Positions 18,050-27,678 of a stretch of 64,000 nucleotides of DNA are shown one piece after another. Below the pieces are notes generated by a model. The model ran no database searches and was not told the DNA's origin. It saw nothing but the letters and a program-made list of their open reading frames with translations. The position numbers were made by a program, and so were the translations under genes. This DNA is from Maribacter luteus. Its GTDB lineage: Bacteria > Bacteroidota > Bacteroidia > Flavobacteriales > Flavobacteriaceae. Position 1 is the stretch's first letter. Every line of letters begins with the position of its first letter. The stretch covers positions 124,001-188,000 of the forward strand of contig NZ_WKJH01000002.1 of assembly GCF_009674825.1 (NCBI RefSeq). The letters are read 5' to 3'.

Positions 18050-18057
18050 TAATTTTG
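18050..18057 (+). promoter_or_regulatory. candidate minus-7 box for the methyltransferase-glycosyltransferase pair
   Basis: TAATTTTG, an exact TAnnTTTG match 27 bp before ATG 18085 and just past the terminator. No well-placed TTG box. Confidence 0.5.
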
Positions 18058-18084
18058 GTTATTTCAACTTACTGTCCATTTTAG

Positions 18085-18609
18085 ATGTACGAAAAAACTT
18101 TTCCCAATAAACGATTCGAAAAAACCCTTTCTTTCCTAGAAAGACATATCACTACCCAAGAAACGATTTTGGATTTAGGGGTCGAAAATCCTTTTTCAAA
18201 AATCATGAAAGAGCATGGATATACGGTCAGTAACACCAAAGGAGAGGATTTAGACTTGAACTTCGACACCATATCCAACAGCAATACCGATGTTGTCACG
18301 GCCTTTGAGATCTTTGAACACCTTATCGCCCCTTTCAATGTGCTACGAGAAATAAAGGCGAACAAACTCGTTGCAAGTATTCCGTTACGCTTGTGGTTTT
18401 CACCTGCCTATCAAAGCAAGACCGACCCTTGGGACAGACACTATCACGAATTTGAGGATTGGCAATTTGACTGGCTATTGGAAAAGGCCGGATGGAAAAT
18501 AATGGACAGGGATAAATGGACGAACCCCGTTAAAAAAATCGGTTTTAGACCCCTCTTACGAAGCTTTACCCCAAGATATTATATCATTTATGCCGAAAGG
18601 ATAAGATAG
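18085..18609 (+). CDS. class I SAM-dependent methyltransferase
   Basis: 174 residues. The SAM-binding motif I is ILDLGVENPFSK at about 31-42, followed by an acidic residue at the end of strand 2 (GEDLDL) and motif IV-like VVTAFEIFEHL. The glycine loop is shorter than usual. The substrate is unknown. It is followed 20 bp later by a glycosyltransferase on the same strand, so the two probably act on a related glycan or lipid. Confidence 0.8.
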   Translation: MYEKTFPNKRFEKTLSFLERHITTQETILDLGVENPFSKIMKEHGYTVSNTKGEDLDLNFDTISNSNTDVVTAFEIFEHLIAPFNVLREIKANKLVASIPLRLWFSPAYQSKTDPWDRHYHEFEDWQFDWLLEKAGWKIMDRDKWTNPVKKIGFRPLLRSFTPRYYIIYAERIR

Positions 18610-18629
18610 GCAAAGTAAAAAACACTGAC

Positions 18630-19484
18630 TTGAAGTACTACATTGTTATACCCGCGCATAATGAAGAGGCTTTTTTAGAAAAAACCTTAAGCTCATTATC
18701 CGAACAGACCCTTCTTCCCAAAAAAGTAATCATTGTCAATGATAATTCTACCGACAATACCGAAGCTATAATCGATACCTACTGCGAGGGATACGGTTTT
18801 TATCAAAAATTGAACACAAGCTCCTCTAAGGAACACCTTCCCGGAAGTAAGGTCATCAATGCTTTCAGAAAAGGGTTGGCGCTTTTGGATGACGATTATG
18901 ACTTTATCGTAAAACTCGATGCCGACTTAATCCTTCCCAAAAATTATTTTGAATCCATTGCCTCGGTTTTCAACGAAAACAAAAATATCGGTTTGGCCGG
19001 TGGGTTCGTTTACGAGCTCGATTCGAACAACGAATGGGTACTGAACCACCCCATGAACAAAAAACACGTCAGAGGGGCATTTAAAGCCTATACAAAGACA
19101 TGTTTCAAAAGTATCGGCGGACTCAAAAACGCAATGGGTTGGGATACCGTTGATGAATTATTGACCCAATACCATGGTTTTGAAATAGCTACCTTGGATG
19201 AATTGAAAGTAAAGCATCTTCGCCCAACAGGAAAAGCCTACAATGCCAAAGCGAAACTCATGCAAGGTGAAGCCATGTACGCGATGGATTATGGATTTTG
19301 GCTAACTTTAATAGCTTCTTTCAAAATGGCGTTGAAACAGAAAAACCTGAAAACCCTTTATCATAATATGAAGGGCTATTTTAAGGCGAAGAAGACGCAG
19401 CATCAAAAAATGGTATCACCGGAAGAAGGAAAATTCATCCGTAGTTTAAGATGGAAGGGGATCCGGAAAAAGATTATCGGGTAA
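18630..19484 (+). CDS. family 2 glycosyltransferase
   Basis: 284 residues. The GT-A nucleotide-sugar fold is clear: IVIPAHNEEAFLEKTL, VNDNSTDNTE, and the DxD-type DADLILP. The start is TTG at 18630: the conserved YYIVIPAHNEE strand begins two residues later and no ATG is available. A basic, helical C-terminus (FKMALKQKNLKTLYHNMKG) suggests membrane association. Acceptor unknown. Partner of the methyltransferase just upstream. Confidence 0.9.
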   Translation: MKYYIVIPAHNEEAFLEKTLSSLSEQTLLPKKVIIVNDNSTDNTEAIIDTYCEGYGFYQKLNTSSSKEHLPGSKVINAFRKGLALLDDDYDFIVKLDADLILPKNYFESIASVFNENKNIGLAGGFVYELDSNNEWVLNHPMNKKHVRGAFKAYTKTCFKSIGGLKNAMGWDTVDELLTQYHGFEIATLDELKVKHLRPTGKAYNAKAKLMQGEAMYAMDYGFWLTLIASFKMALKQKNLKTLYHNMKGYFKAKKTQHQKMVSPEEGKFIRSLRWKGIRKKIIG

Positions 19485-19488
19485 ACAA

Positions 19489-19524
19489 AAAAACCACCCT
19501 AACGTTATCGTCAGGATGGCTTTT
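19489..19524. terminator. imperfect hairpin between convergent genes
   Basis: An A-rich left arm (ending ACCACCCT) pairs with AGGATGGCTTTT around a 12-base loop, with two mismatches. It lies between the convergent glycosyltransferase and ompH genes and probably ends both transcripts. Confidence 0.5.
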
Positions 19525-19544
19525 CAAAATTTTAAGTTCTATTC

Positions 19545-20054
19545 CTAGAAGCCTAATTCCTTTTTAACTTCAGGAAGAAGGTCTTTTCCTTTAGCGACTA
19601 TCAATCCACCACCGGCTTGGGCATCGATCACATAATCGAACCCTTGGGCCGCAGCTACTTTTTCAATAGCGGCTTTGGCTTTTTCAGAGATTGGGGCGAA
19701 CAATTCGGCTTGCTTTTTCTGAAGCTCCTGTTGGGCATTCTGTTGTGCCTCACCAATGTTCTTTTCGAACACCTGTAACTCCTGGGCCCTTTTTTGGTTT
19801 TCCTCCTCGGATTTAGAGGCTGACTCATTGGAATACTGGGTATATTTATTCTTCAACTCGGTCATTGAACTTTCTATATCGGCCCTGTAGGTTTCCTGTA
19901 GTTTCTTTAATTCGGCCTCAGCGGATTTCATCTCGGGCATTTGCGATAAAAGCTGGGTTACGTCTATATGTGCCACTTTACTTTGAGCTTGAACAAAACT
20001 TGTCGCTGCTACGAACAAAACCAAGGCAACTACTATTTTCTTTACTTCTTTCAT
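19545..20054 (-). CDS. OmpH/Skp-like periplasmic chaperone (short copy)
   Basis: 169 residues. A signal peptide ends near FVQAQ (about 23). The mature part has the OmpH pattern: KVAHIDVTQLLSQMPEM, then a long Lys/Glu/Gln-rich coiled coil (about 45-125), then VAAAQGFDYVIDAQAGGGLIVA. Skp-type trimers hold unfolded outer-membrane proteins on the way to BamA. It is the last gene of the bamA cluster, 52 bp after a second, longer OmpH gene. Confidence 0.92.
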   Translation of the reverse strand: MKEVKKIVVALVLFVAATSFVQAQSKVAHIDVTQLLSQMPEMKSAEAELKKLQETYRADIESSMTELKNKYTQYSNESASKSEEENQKRAQELQVFEKNIGEAQQNAQQELQKKQAELFAPISEKAKAAIEKVAAAQGFDYVIDAQAGGGLIVAKGKDLLPEVKKELGF

Positions 20055-20106
20055 GATTTCTAATTAAAATATTTGAGTGTTAATTTAAGTTAATGATTCT
20101 TACTAT

Positions 20107-20946
20107 TTATTTGGTCTCTTCCGTCTCTTCTTGATCGGATTCCTTATTTCTCTCCTCTTCTTTCGCTTTCTTCTTGGCCTCTCTCTCTTCCAAGAGTTTC
20201 TTTCTACGTTCGTCGTAAGCCTTTTTACGTTCCTCCCTTATCTTTAATTGTTCGGCCCTTTTCTCCTCTGCTGTCTTTGCTCGAGCTTCCTCGGCTTGTT
20301 TGGCCAATTCTATCCGCTCTTTAAGAGCATCGCTCATTTCCTCTTCCGCTGGGGCATCGTCCCCTTCAAAATCAGACAAACGATTTTTGGTGTCCGATTT
20401 TTTAGGTTTACTTATTTTTCTTGTCCTTGCTATACCCCGCAACACCAAATCACTGATGTCGTGTCTTTTTTCGGAATACAACATTACAACATCCGCAGAT
20501 TTATCAAAAATAAAATCATACTTTTTATTGGCCCCTATTTTCTGTACTTCATTAAAGACCTGATCCTGTATGGGCTGGATCAATCTCCTTTTCTGTAACA
20601 CAAGGTCTCCCTGAGGGCCAAAACGATCCTGCTGATACTCGATCATTTCTTTTTCAAGTATGAGTATTTCTTCCTCTCGCTCTTCGATCAATTCATTGGT
20701 CAAAAGCACCTTTTCGGCCATCAAATCCTTTTTCATTTGCTCAACGACACTTTGCTTTTGCTCTATCTCTACCTTCCACTTTTCAACCTTATTTTCCAAT
20801 TGATCCGTGGCCTCGCGATATTCCTCGACATTCTCCAAGATGTATTCCATGTCTACATAGGCTATCCTAACTCCACGTTGGGCGAAAGTCTGGTATGCTG
20901 AAAGCACTATGGCGACTAGTAAAAGAACTTTTGTTTTTGGTTTCAT
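20107..20946 (-). CDS. OmpH/Skp-like periplasmic chaperone (long copy with charged tail)
   Basis: 279 residues from ATG 20946; an upstream in-frame start exists but would mask the signal peptide (MKPKTKVLLLVAIVLSAYQTFAQ). The OmpH core runs to about 165 (IAYVDMEYILENVEEY; KYDFIFDKSADVVMLYSEKRHD). A further 110 residues are almost wholly Lys/Glu/Arg/Ala, ending in EETEETK, a feature missing from the neighbouring short copy. It lies 91 bp after bamA. The tail could bind membranes, peptidoglycan or clients; this is not established. Confidence 0.9.
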   Translation of the reverse strand: MKPKTKVLLLVAIVLSAYQTFAQRGVRIAYVDMEYILENVEEYREATDQLENKVEKWKVEIEQKQSVVEQMKKDLMAEKVLLTNELIEEREEEILILEKEMIEYQQDRFGPQGDLVLQKRRLIQPIQDQVFNEVQKIGANKKYDFIFDKSADVVMLYSEKRHDISDLVLRGIARTRKISKPKKSDTKNRLSDFEGDDAPAEEEMSDALKERIELAKQAEEARAKTAEEKRAEQLKIREERKKAYDERRKKLLEEREAKKKAKEEERNKESDQEETEETK

Positions 20947-21037
20947 TTTTGATTCCGTTTTAATACATAGAAAATATCGTGCCAAAAATACTAAAACTTT
21001 TAAAATGAATAGTTTAGACTATGCCACGATTCTTAAA

Positions 21038-23635
21038 TTAAAACTGTTGACCGATAATGAAGTGTGTTTGCCATCCACTGGGCCCTGTAGAACTGGATTG
21101 ATAATCTTCATCGAAACCATACCCAAAGTCTATTCCCAATAATCCGAATGCCGGCATAAAAATCCTAAGCCCCACTCCGGCCGACCGTTTTATTTCAAAC
21201 GGATTAAAGTCCTGAAAATTGTTGAAACCATTACCACCTTCTAAAAATGCCAATCCATAGATAGAGGCCGAAGGTTTTAAAGTAAGTGGATATCTTAGCT
21301 CCATAGAGAACTTATTATACAATAAAGCCCCATCAGACGAACCCGTATCAGGATTCAAAGGTGTCAATGCTTGGTTATCATAACCTCTCAATTGAACCAC
21401 ATCCCTACCATCCAAGGTAAAGTTACCCATACCATCTCCACCTACATAGAAACGCTCAAAAGGCACATCGCCCACTGCACTGTTGTAGCTGCCCAAGAAA
21501 CCTAATTCAGCATTGGTCCTAAGTACCAGATCACCAACAAGGGTAGTATACCAATCCCCTTTGAATTTTACTTTATAATATTCCAACCATCTGAAACGTT
21601 CTTGGTCAACTTCTTCCAGACGATCCGACTCTTCCGTAGTAAGACCTTCTGAATATCTTTTATCGGTCAGCTCTTCACTCTCGTCTTTTAATTCCCTGAA
21701 ATCCTTACTACTGAATAAGGAATAAGGAGGTGTGAACTTCCCGGTTATCTCAAAATTGGAACCTCCTCTCGGAAAGATCCTGCCACCTGCAGTGGCATTT
21801 CTGGAAATTCCCAAAGTATATGAAAAAGCATTGGAACTACCGTTACCGAAGTTGAACAACCCCAAGTTATAATCGTTGAATTCATAACGTTGATATCCCA
21901 AAGAATGCGAAATTACGAAGAAATCATCGGGCCATTGCACCTTTTTGGCCAATCCGGCAGAGACTCCCGTAATCGAGAAGCCCCGATCTTTATCAACTTC
22001 TATGGATCCAGAACTGGAATAACTTGAACTGAACTGTTTCGTCTGGGACAATGACAAATTGAAACGAACCGGTTTTTTACCTCCCAACCAAGGCTCGGAA
22101 AAATTCAAACTATATACACGATACGTTCTACTTGCCTGCAAACGCACGGCAAAACTCTGGCCATCACCCATGGGTACCGGCTTATATGCCTCCCCATTGA
22201 AAATATTACGCAAAGAAAAATTACTGAACGAAAGTCCCAAAGTACCGATGAAACCACCGCCACCATAACCTCCTTGTAGTTCTATCTGGCTAGATCCCGA
22301 TTCAACAAGACCATAATCCAAATCCACGGTACCTTCATTAGGTTTAGGATTTATAATATCCGGTTTGATCTGCTCGGCATCGAAGAAACCAAGTTGCCCC
22401 AACTCACGAATACTCCTTATAATATCGGACTTGTTATATTTTTGACCTGGACGCGTTCTAAGCTCCCTGAAGATAACATGGTCATTGGTTTTATCATTAC
22501 CGTTTATGGTAACGTGATCCAAGAAGGTTTCCTTACCTTCTACTATCCTAATTTCAAAATTAATGGTATCATTCTCCGCTGAAACCTCTACTGGATTGAT
22601 ACTTGAAAAAAGATACCCATTGTTTTGGTACAGACTGGTAACATCATTGGCATCAGGCTTGGTATCATCAGCGATACGTTCCCTTAAAAGTACACCATTA
22701 TATGTAGAACCTTTTTTGATACCCAAAACCCTGCTTAACATCTGATCGGTATAAACACTATTACCAACGAAGTCGATATCCCCGAAATAGTACTTATTAC
22801 CTTCCTCAACCTTGATTTTTATATTGATGTTGTTCTCATCAACGTTTTCTACGGTATCGGAAAGGATACGGGCATCCCTATAACCGTTTTCGGCATATTT
22901 ATCTACAAGCAATGTTAAATCGGTCTCATAATCGTCTTTTATGAATTTCGATTTTTTCCAAAAACGACCCAGTTTCTTTTTCTTGGTATTTTTCAAGGCC
23001 TTGCGCAATTTTTTGGCAGGGATTTTATCATTGCCCTCAAAAATGATATCCTTTACTTTTACCTTATCCCCTTTATCAACATTGACGACCATGCTACGTG
23101 CATTGGTAGCCGAAGTATCTACCGCGGTTATAATATTGACCTTAGCATTCAAATACCCCTTCTTCTTGAATTGATTTTGAATATAATTCTTACTATTGGC
23201 AATAAGACTTTCGGTAATCTTCTTTCCTTTCTTAAGATCGGTATCCTTTAAGATCTCATCGACCTTTCTTTCTTTCACACCGTTCATTTTCACCTTTGAC
23301 AAAGTAGGACGCTCAATGATATTAAGTTCAAGGAAAACATTGTCCCCTTGCACATCGGTCACATAAAAATCGATATCGGTAAAAAGTTCCAACCCCCATA
23401 GTTTGTTGATAATAGCACTGATCTGCTCCCCTGGAAGCGTAATGGGTTGACCTACCCGTAAACCGGTATAAGTCTTGACCGTCTGTTCATTATAACTTTG
23501 GAGTCCGGTAACCTCCAGACCTCCCAAAATATATTTTTTACCATCTTCGTAAGAAACATCTTGCGCCGAGGTAATTGTTACGATAAAAAGTAATAAGAAA
23601 GTAATTAATGGTTCAAGGGACATGAACCTTTTCAT
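21038..23635 (-). CDS. bamA: outer membrane protein assembly factor BamA
   Basis: 865 residues from ATG 23635 (signal peptide to about 23, ITSAQ). Five POTRA-like repeats span roughly 35-435 (GLEVTGLQSYNEQTV, IIFEGNDKIPAKKL, IDFVGNSVYTDQML, VTINGNDKTNDHVI), followed by the 16-strand barrel. The chain ends in a typical outer-membrane signature, HFIIGQQF. BamA inserts beta-barrel proteins into the outer membrane. It starts 4 bp after uppS and is followed by two chaperone genes that feed it. Confidence 0.97.
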   Translation of the reverse strand: MKRFMSLEPLITFLLLFIVTITSAQDVSYEDGKKYILGGLEVTGLQSYNEQTVKTYTGLRVGQPITLPGEQISAIINKLWGLELFTDIDFYVTDVQGDNVFLELNIIERPTLSKVKMNGVKERKVDEILKDTDLKKGKKITESLIANSKNYIQNQFKKKGYLNAKVNIITAVDTSATNARSMVVNVDKGDKVKVKDIIFEGNDKIPAKKLRKALKNTKKKKLGRFWKKSKFIKDDYETDLTLLVDKYAENGYRDARILSDTVENVDENNINIKIKVEEGNKYYFGDIDFVGNSVYTDQMLSRVLGIKKGSTYNGVLLRERIADDTKPDANDVTSLYQNNGYLFSSINPVEVSAENDTINFEIRIVEGKETFLDHVTINGNDKTNDHVIFRELRTRPGQKYNKSDIIRSIRELGQLGFFDAEQIKPDIINPKPNEGTVDLDYGLVESGSSQIELQGGYGGGGFIGTLGLSFSNFSLRNIFNGEAYKPVPMGDGQSFAVRLQASRTYRVYSLNFSEPWLGGKKPVRFNLSLSQTKQFSSSYSSSGSIEVDKDRGFSITGVSAGLAKKVQWPDDFFVISHSLGYQRYEFNDYNLGLFNFGNGSSNAFSYTLGISRNATAGGRIFPRGGSNFEITGKFTPPYSLFSSKDFRELKDESEELTDKRYSEGLTTEESDRLEEVDQERFRWLEYYKVKFKGDWYTTLVGDLVLRTNAELGFLGSYNSAVGDVPFERFYVGGDGMGNFTLDGRDVVQLRGYDNQALTPLNPDTGSSDGALLYNKFSMELRYPLTLKPSASIYGLAFLEGGNGFNNFQDFNPFEIKRSAGVGLRIFMPAFGLLGIDFGYGFDEDYQSSSTGPSGWQTHFIIGQQF

Positions 23636-23639
23636 ATCG

Positions 23640-24380
23640 CTAGTTGAGTTGTTCGCTAGTTTTTCCAAATCTTCGTTCTCTGTTCTGGTAGTCAATAATA
23701 GCTTCGATTAAATGTTGCTCTTTAAAATCGGGCCAATAGACATCAATGAAATATAATTCTGCATATGCAATTTGCCATAATAAAAAATTGCTTATCCGGT
23801 GTTCTCCACTGGTTCGGATTAGCAAGTCCACGTCAGGTAAATTGTGCGTGTAAAGATGGTTATTAATAATGGTTTCGTCAATATTTTCAGGAGAAATTAT
23901 ATTATTTTTAACTTTGACAGCAATCTGTTTAACAGCGTTCAACATTTCGTCCCGAGCCCCATAACTTAGTGCCAAGGTCAGGGTCATACCTGTATTTTCC
24001 TTGGTTTTTTCCATTACCTCCAAAAGTTCTTCGTAGGCATTTTTGGGCAATGCCTTAATATCCCCTATGGTATTGAAACGCACGTTGTTTTTATTAAAAG
24101 TCTTAAGCTCCTTTTTAAGGGAAGAAACCAAAAGCCTCATCAAGGTATCAATTTCGTATTTAGGTCGATTCCAATTTTCGGTTGAAAAGGTATAAAGGGT
24201 AAGATAATCGATCCCGAACTTAACACAACTTTCGACGGTTCTCCTGACTGTAGTAACGCCATTCTCATGACCAAAAACCCTAAGCCGGCCTTTTTCTTTG
24301 GCCCAACGACCATTACCATCCATTATAATAGCTATATGCCTAGGTTTTTTCCGATCGTCGATTTCTTCGATTGTATTCAT
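23640..24380 (-). CDS. uppS: isoprenyl transferase (undecaprenyl diphosphate synthase)
   Basis: 246 residues from ATG 24380; the longer in-frame reading overlaps the previous gene. It makes the C55 carrier lipid used for peptidoglycan and surface glycans. Family motifs are HIAIIMDGNGRWAKEKG (catalytic Asp), TLYTFSTENWNRP, and DLLIRTSGEHRISNFLLWQ. It sits between the DUF6089 gene (7-bp gap) and bamA (4-bp gap), so all three are surely co-transcribed. Confidence 0.97.
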   Translation of the reverse strand: MNTIEEIDDRKKPRHIAIIMDGNGRWAKEKGRLRVFGHENGVTTVRRTVESCVKFGIDYLTLYTFSTENWNRPKYEIDTLMRLLVSSLKKELKTFNKNNVRFNTIGDIKALPKNAYEELLEVMEKTKENTGMTLTLALSYGARDEMLNAVKQIAVKVKNNIISPENIDETIINNHLYTHNLPDVDLLIRTSGEHRISNFLLWQIAYAELYFIDVYWPDFKEQHLIEAIIDYQNRERRFGKTSEQLN

Positions 24381-24387
24381 GTCAGTT

Positions 24388-25083
24388 TTACTCAAAACAA
24401 TCGGAACATGGCTTTCTACCAAAGGTATATGTTAAGGTTACCCCGGAAAAAACGTACCAATCGTCACTAAAAATATTACCAAAATCAACATCCAATTGTT
24501 GATTCACATTCGACTTTTCAGGGTTATTGGCATCCAGGTTATCCGTAAAGGTATATCTGGCCCCTACTTCTGCCCCAATAACCAAGAACTGATTCAACCT
24601 CATTTTAAGACCTACGATCATAGGAATGGCCAAAGAGCCATCTTTTTGATCAAGGCTCAATTGCTGACCTGCATCTATGTAATCATAGTCATACCTGAAA
24701 TAGGTGAATCCCGTATACAGGTATGGCGTAAATGCCGGCCCTAACTTGTGAAGGTTGTACTCCACAAAATTGAACTCCAAACCTGCCGAAGCCTCAAAAA
24801 TGGAATTGTTTACCACATAACCCCTCTGCTGCCTATCGGTCAGGTTCGACTTTGAATCATCGGCCGTAAATTTACCATAAATTAAACTAGCACGCCAAGC
24901 ATATCGCCTACTTTTATTCCATTTGAACAAACCACCCACGGCTATGTCGGAAGGTGAAATGAAGTTGGTCCTACCCACATCACCAATATTATTGGCCCCA
25001 CCGAGAAAAGCCCCAATTTCATAAGTCTGTGCACTCAGCGAAGCACCAAGTAAAAAAAGAATCGAAAAAAAATAATTCTTCAT
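24388..25083 (-). CDS. DUF6089-like outer-membrane beta-barrel protein
   Basis: 231 residues with a signal peptide to about 18 (GASLSAQ). The mature chain alternates aromatic and polar residues in strand-like blocks (YEIGAFLGGANNIGDV; PYLYTGFTYFRYDYDY; VIGAEVGARYTFTDN) and ends VFSGVTLTYTFGRKPCSDCFE. The position before uppS-bamA is where Flavobacteriaceae carry this porin-like family. The two cysteines near the C-terminus are unusual for a barrel. Function unknown. Confidence 0.82.
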   Translation of the reverse strand: MKNYFFSILFLLGASLSAQTYEIGAFLGGANNIGDVGRTNFISPSDIAVGGLFKWNKSRRYAWRASLIYGKFTADDSKSNLTDRQQRGYVVNNSIFEASAGLEFNFVEYNLHKLGPAFTPYLYTGFTYFRYDYDYIDAGQQLSLDQKDGSLAIPMIVGLKMRLNQFLVIGAEVGARYTFTDNLDANNPEKSNVNQQLDVDFGNIFSDDWYVFSGVTLTYTFGRKPCSDCFE

Positions 25084-25198
25084 AAATTCTACAACGTTTG
25101 CAAATTAACCTTCAATTATGGATATATACCTTTTAATTAATACATCCATGTTCTCACATGATAAACAACATTTGAGGACAAATATTGTTTTCAAGGCC

Positions 25199-26080
25199 CT
25201 AATTGCGCTTATCCTCCCCCCACAATAATTTATTACGAAGTGTTTTCAAAAAACTCTCGGAAGTATATTCTATCATGTTTATGGTGAAGTCCGACTTTCT
25301 TATTTCTATATCAGTTCCATTGGCCACTGTTGCGATTCGAGAATCCAAAGAAACCAGATGCTGATCTTCCCTACCGGAAACCTTCAAACGAATCACGGTG
25401 TCATCTGAAATCACCAAAGGTCTGGCATTTAAATTGTGCGGTGCTATTGGTGTCAATACCAAAGATTTTGCCGTAGGAACGATTACCGGACCGCCACAAC
25501 TCAGTGAATAGCCCGTAGAACCAGTGGGAGTGGAAACAATTAAACCATCTGCCCAGTATGATGTTAAATACTCCCCATTGAGATGGGTTTCTATCGTTAT
25601 CATGGAGGTGGTATCCTTTCTACTTACGGCAATCTCGTTCAAAGCAAAGTTAAGATCACCGATTTCATCATATTGCACCCCTTCATTGACTTCGATCAAA
25701 CTTCTTTCAACAATCGAATATTCCCCTTGCAAAAATGCTTGTACCACTTTGCGCACATCTTCCTTTTTGAATGTGGAAAGAAATCCCAGCCTTCCCGTAT
25801 TCACACCTACTATAGGTATTCCTAAATCACGCACAAAGGTTGTTGCCCTAAGAATGGTACCATCGCCACCAAAACTGACGAACATGTCAAAAGAACTGTC
25901 CAACCCTGCGGTTTCAGAAAAAACCCCGTAGGCTTCCACATTCAATCTTTTGGACAAATGATGTTTAAATTGCTTTTCAATGACCACTGTTGCCGATTGC
26001 TTCTTGAGCTCATCCAAAAGTTCTTCTACATATTCCAGGGCATTGTCCTGGTACACCTGTCCGTATATGGCAACTTTCAT
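25199..26080 (-). CDS. nadK: NAD kinase
   Basis: 293 residues. It phosphorylates NAD to NADP. The signature GGDGT is at 71-75 (FVSFGGDGTILRAT), and the NAD-binding region has YWADGLIVSTPTGSTGYSLS and the segment PIAPHNLNARP. Length is usual. It follows the CBS gene by 136 bp and precedes the DUF6089 gene by 115 bp, all on the minus strand. Confidence 0.97.
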   Translation of the reverse strand: MKVAIYGQVYQDNALEYVEELLDELKKQSATVVIEKQFKHHLSKRLNVEAYGVFSETAGLDSSFDMFVSFGGDGTILRATTFVRDLGIPIVGVNTGRLGFLSTFKKEDVRKVVQAFLQGEYSIVERSLIEVNEGVQYDEIGDLNFALNEIAVSRKDTTSMITIETHLNGEYLTSYWADGLIVSTPTGSTGYSLSCGGPVIVPTAKSLVLTPIAPHNLNARPLVISDDTVIRLKVSGREDQHLVSLDSRIATVANGTDIEIRKSDFTINMIEYTSESFLKTLRNKLLWGEDKRN

Positions 26081-26216
26081 GTATTTTCGTTTAATGGATT
26101 TTCAATAGCCAATACTACTAATGAGAAAAACGAAATCCATCTTACCTGATATATTCTTTTCATTAAACCCTCATGGATTAGCGATTTCACAAACAACCAA
26201 ATTAACAGATTGTCTT

Positions 26217-26873
26217 TTACACATTCAAATACTTATTCAAATAGTCCGACCTTTGCTTCAGATCATCTATAAACTGATCATCTACATTCCCGAACAACAC
26301 ACTATAATTATAACGCCTGAACGTCTGTAGAACCTCGTTCATTGATTCACCGCTTATCTTAATCGTAATCTGAACCTCTTCATTGTTCATTTCGGATATA
26401 AAACCACCTATGAACTTACTATTGTTACTTTCAACGATCTGCACGATCTCACTAAAGGAATAATCTTTCAGTTCTTTACTTACGACCAATATACCGCCCG
26501 GTTCTGTAAAAAATGGCATTTCAATGAATACACTTACAATATCCGTAATATCATAGTACCCTAGGATCTCATCTTCGGCACCCAAGACAGGAACCAAATT
26601 AGCCTCATTTCGGGCAAAGGTCTCTAGCACATCGAACCAACTGGTATCCTTTCGAACAAAAAACGACTCCAGGCTGTATTTGAAATCCTCAATTTTACGG
26701 CCCACATCAAAACTTTCCAAATCATTTTCATTGAACACCCCTATAAACCTTTTCTCATGCACAATGGCAACATGGGAATAGGTGTTTTCAACAAAGAACT
26801 GGACCAAACCCTCTAAAGGTTCATCGACCTCAAAAACAGGTATTGATGTTATAATGTGTGTTTGAATCTGCAT
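26217..26873 (-). CDS. CBS domain protein
   Basis: 218 residues. Two CBS units: about 1-60 (HIITSIPVFEVDEPLEGLVQFF, then VAIVHEKRFIGVFNENDL) and about 70-130 (SFFVRKDTSWFDVLETFA, then LVPVLGAEDEILGYYDITDI). The remaining 90 residues look like a small ACT-like domain. CBS pairs usually bind adenosyl nucleotides and regulate a partner. No enzyme domain is present. It heads the nadK-uppS-bamA run, as in many Flavobacteriaceae. Confidence 0.88.
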   Translation of the reverse strand: MQIQTHIITSIPVFEVDEPLEGLVQFFVENTYSHVAIVHEKRFIGVFNENDLESFDVGRKIEDFKYSLESFFVRKDTSWFDVLETFARNEANLVPVLGAEDEILGYYDITDIVSVFIEMPFFTEPGGILVVSKELKDYSFSEIVQIVESNNSKFIGGFISEMNNEEVQITIKISGESMNEVLQTFRRYNYSVLFGNVDDQFIDDLKQRSDYLNKYLNV

Positions 26874-26930
26874 AGCTTTAAATAAAACGCAAAATACTAA
26901 TTAAATATATCAAAAGGCATGCCTATTTTG

Positions 26931-26938
26931 TATTTTTG
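26931..26938 (+). promoter_or_regulatory. candidate minus-7 box for pdxJ
   Basis: TATTTTTG, an exact TAnnTTTG match 26 bp before ATG 26965. An in-frame ATG at 26950 would be almost leaderless, which favours the later start. Confidence 0.5.
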
Positions 26939-26964
26939 CCTTTTAACATATGTTATATTTTCCC

Positions 26965-27678
26965 ATGACGAAGCTTAGTGTAAATATCAACAAAATAGCC
27001 ACCTTGAGAAATTCCAGGGGAGGCAATGTACCCGATGTACTAAAAGTCGCCAAGGATATTGAATCTTTTGGTGCCCAAGGAATAACCATACACCCTAGAC
27101 CTGACGAAAGACACATTCGTTATCAGGATGCACGGGATTTAAAAAGTGTGGTCACGACTGAGTTCAATATTGAAGGTAACCCGATACAAAAATTCATTGA
27201 TCTTGTTCTAGAGGTACAACCAACACAAGTAACTTTGGTACCCGACTCCATTGACGCCATTACCTCCAATGCAGGATGGGATACCATTACCCACAAAACT
27301 TTTTTAAAGGAGGTGATCGCGACCTTTAAACAAAACGGGATACGAACATCGATTTTTGTTGATGCCGACATCAAAATGGTAGAAGGGGCCGCGGAAACAG
27401 GAACAGACCGCATTGAACTTTACACGGAAAGCTACGCGGAAGCTTTTTCCAAAGGGCAAACAAATGGCATTTTACCGTTTATCAAGGCTGCAGAGGCGGC
27501 CACCAAATCGGATTTGGGTATAAATGCCGGCCATGACCTGAGTTTAGAGAACATAAAACATTTTAAAGAAAACATACCAAATTTGTTGGAAGTATCCATA
27601 GGGCATGCATTGATCTGCGAATCGCTCTACCTAGGATTGGAAAATGTTGTGAACATGTATTTGAACAAACTACGATGA
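26965..27678 (+). CDS. pdxJ: pyridoxine 5'-phosphate synthase
   Basis: 237 residues from ATG 26965 (TKLSVNINKIATLRNSRGG); ATG 26950 is an alternative. PdxJ condenses 1-deoxyxylulose 5-phosphate with 3-amino-2-oxopropyl phosphate in vitamin B6 synthesis. Motifs are the N-terminal NINKIATLRN, GITIHPRPDERHI with the catalytic histidine, IEGNP, and INAGHDLSLEN. Its TGA overlaps the next ATG (ATGA), coupling it to an esterase gene. Confidence 0.97.
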   Translation: MTKLSVNINKIATLRNSRGGNVPDVLKVAKDIESFGAQGITIHPRPDERHIRYQDARDLKSVVTTEFNIEGNPIQKFIDLVLEVQPTQVTLVPDSIDAITSNAGWDTITHKTFLKEVIATFKQNGIRTSIFVDADIKMVEGAAETGTDRIELYTESYAEAFSKGQTNGILPFIKAAEAATKSDLGINAGHDLSLENIKHFKENIPNLLEVSIGHALICESLYLGLENVVNMYLNKLR

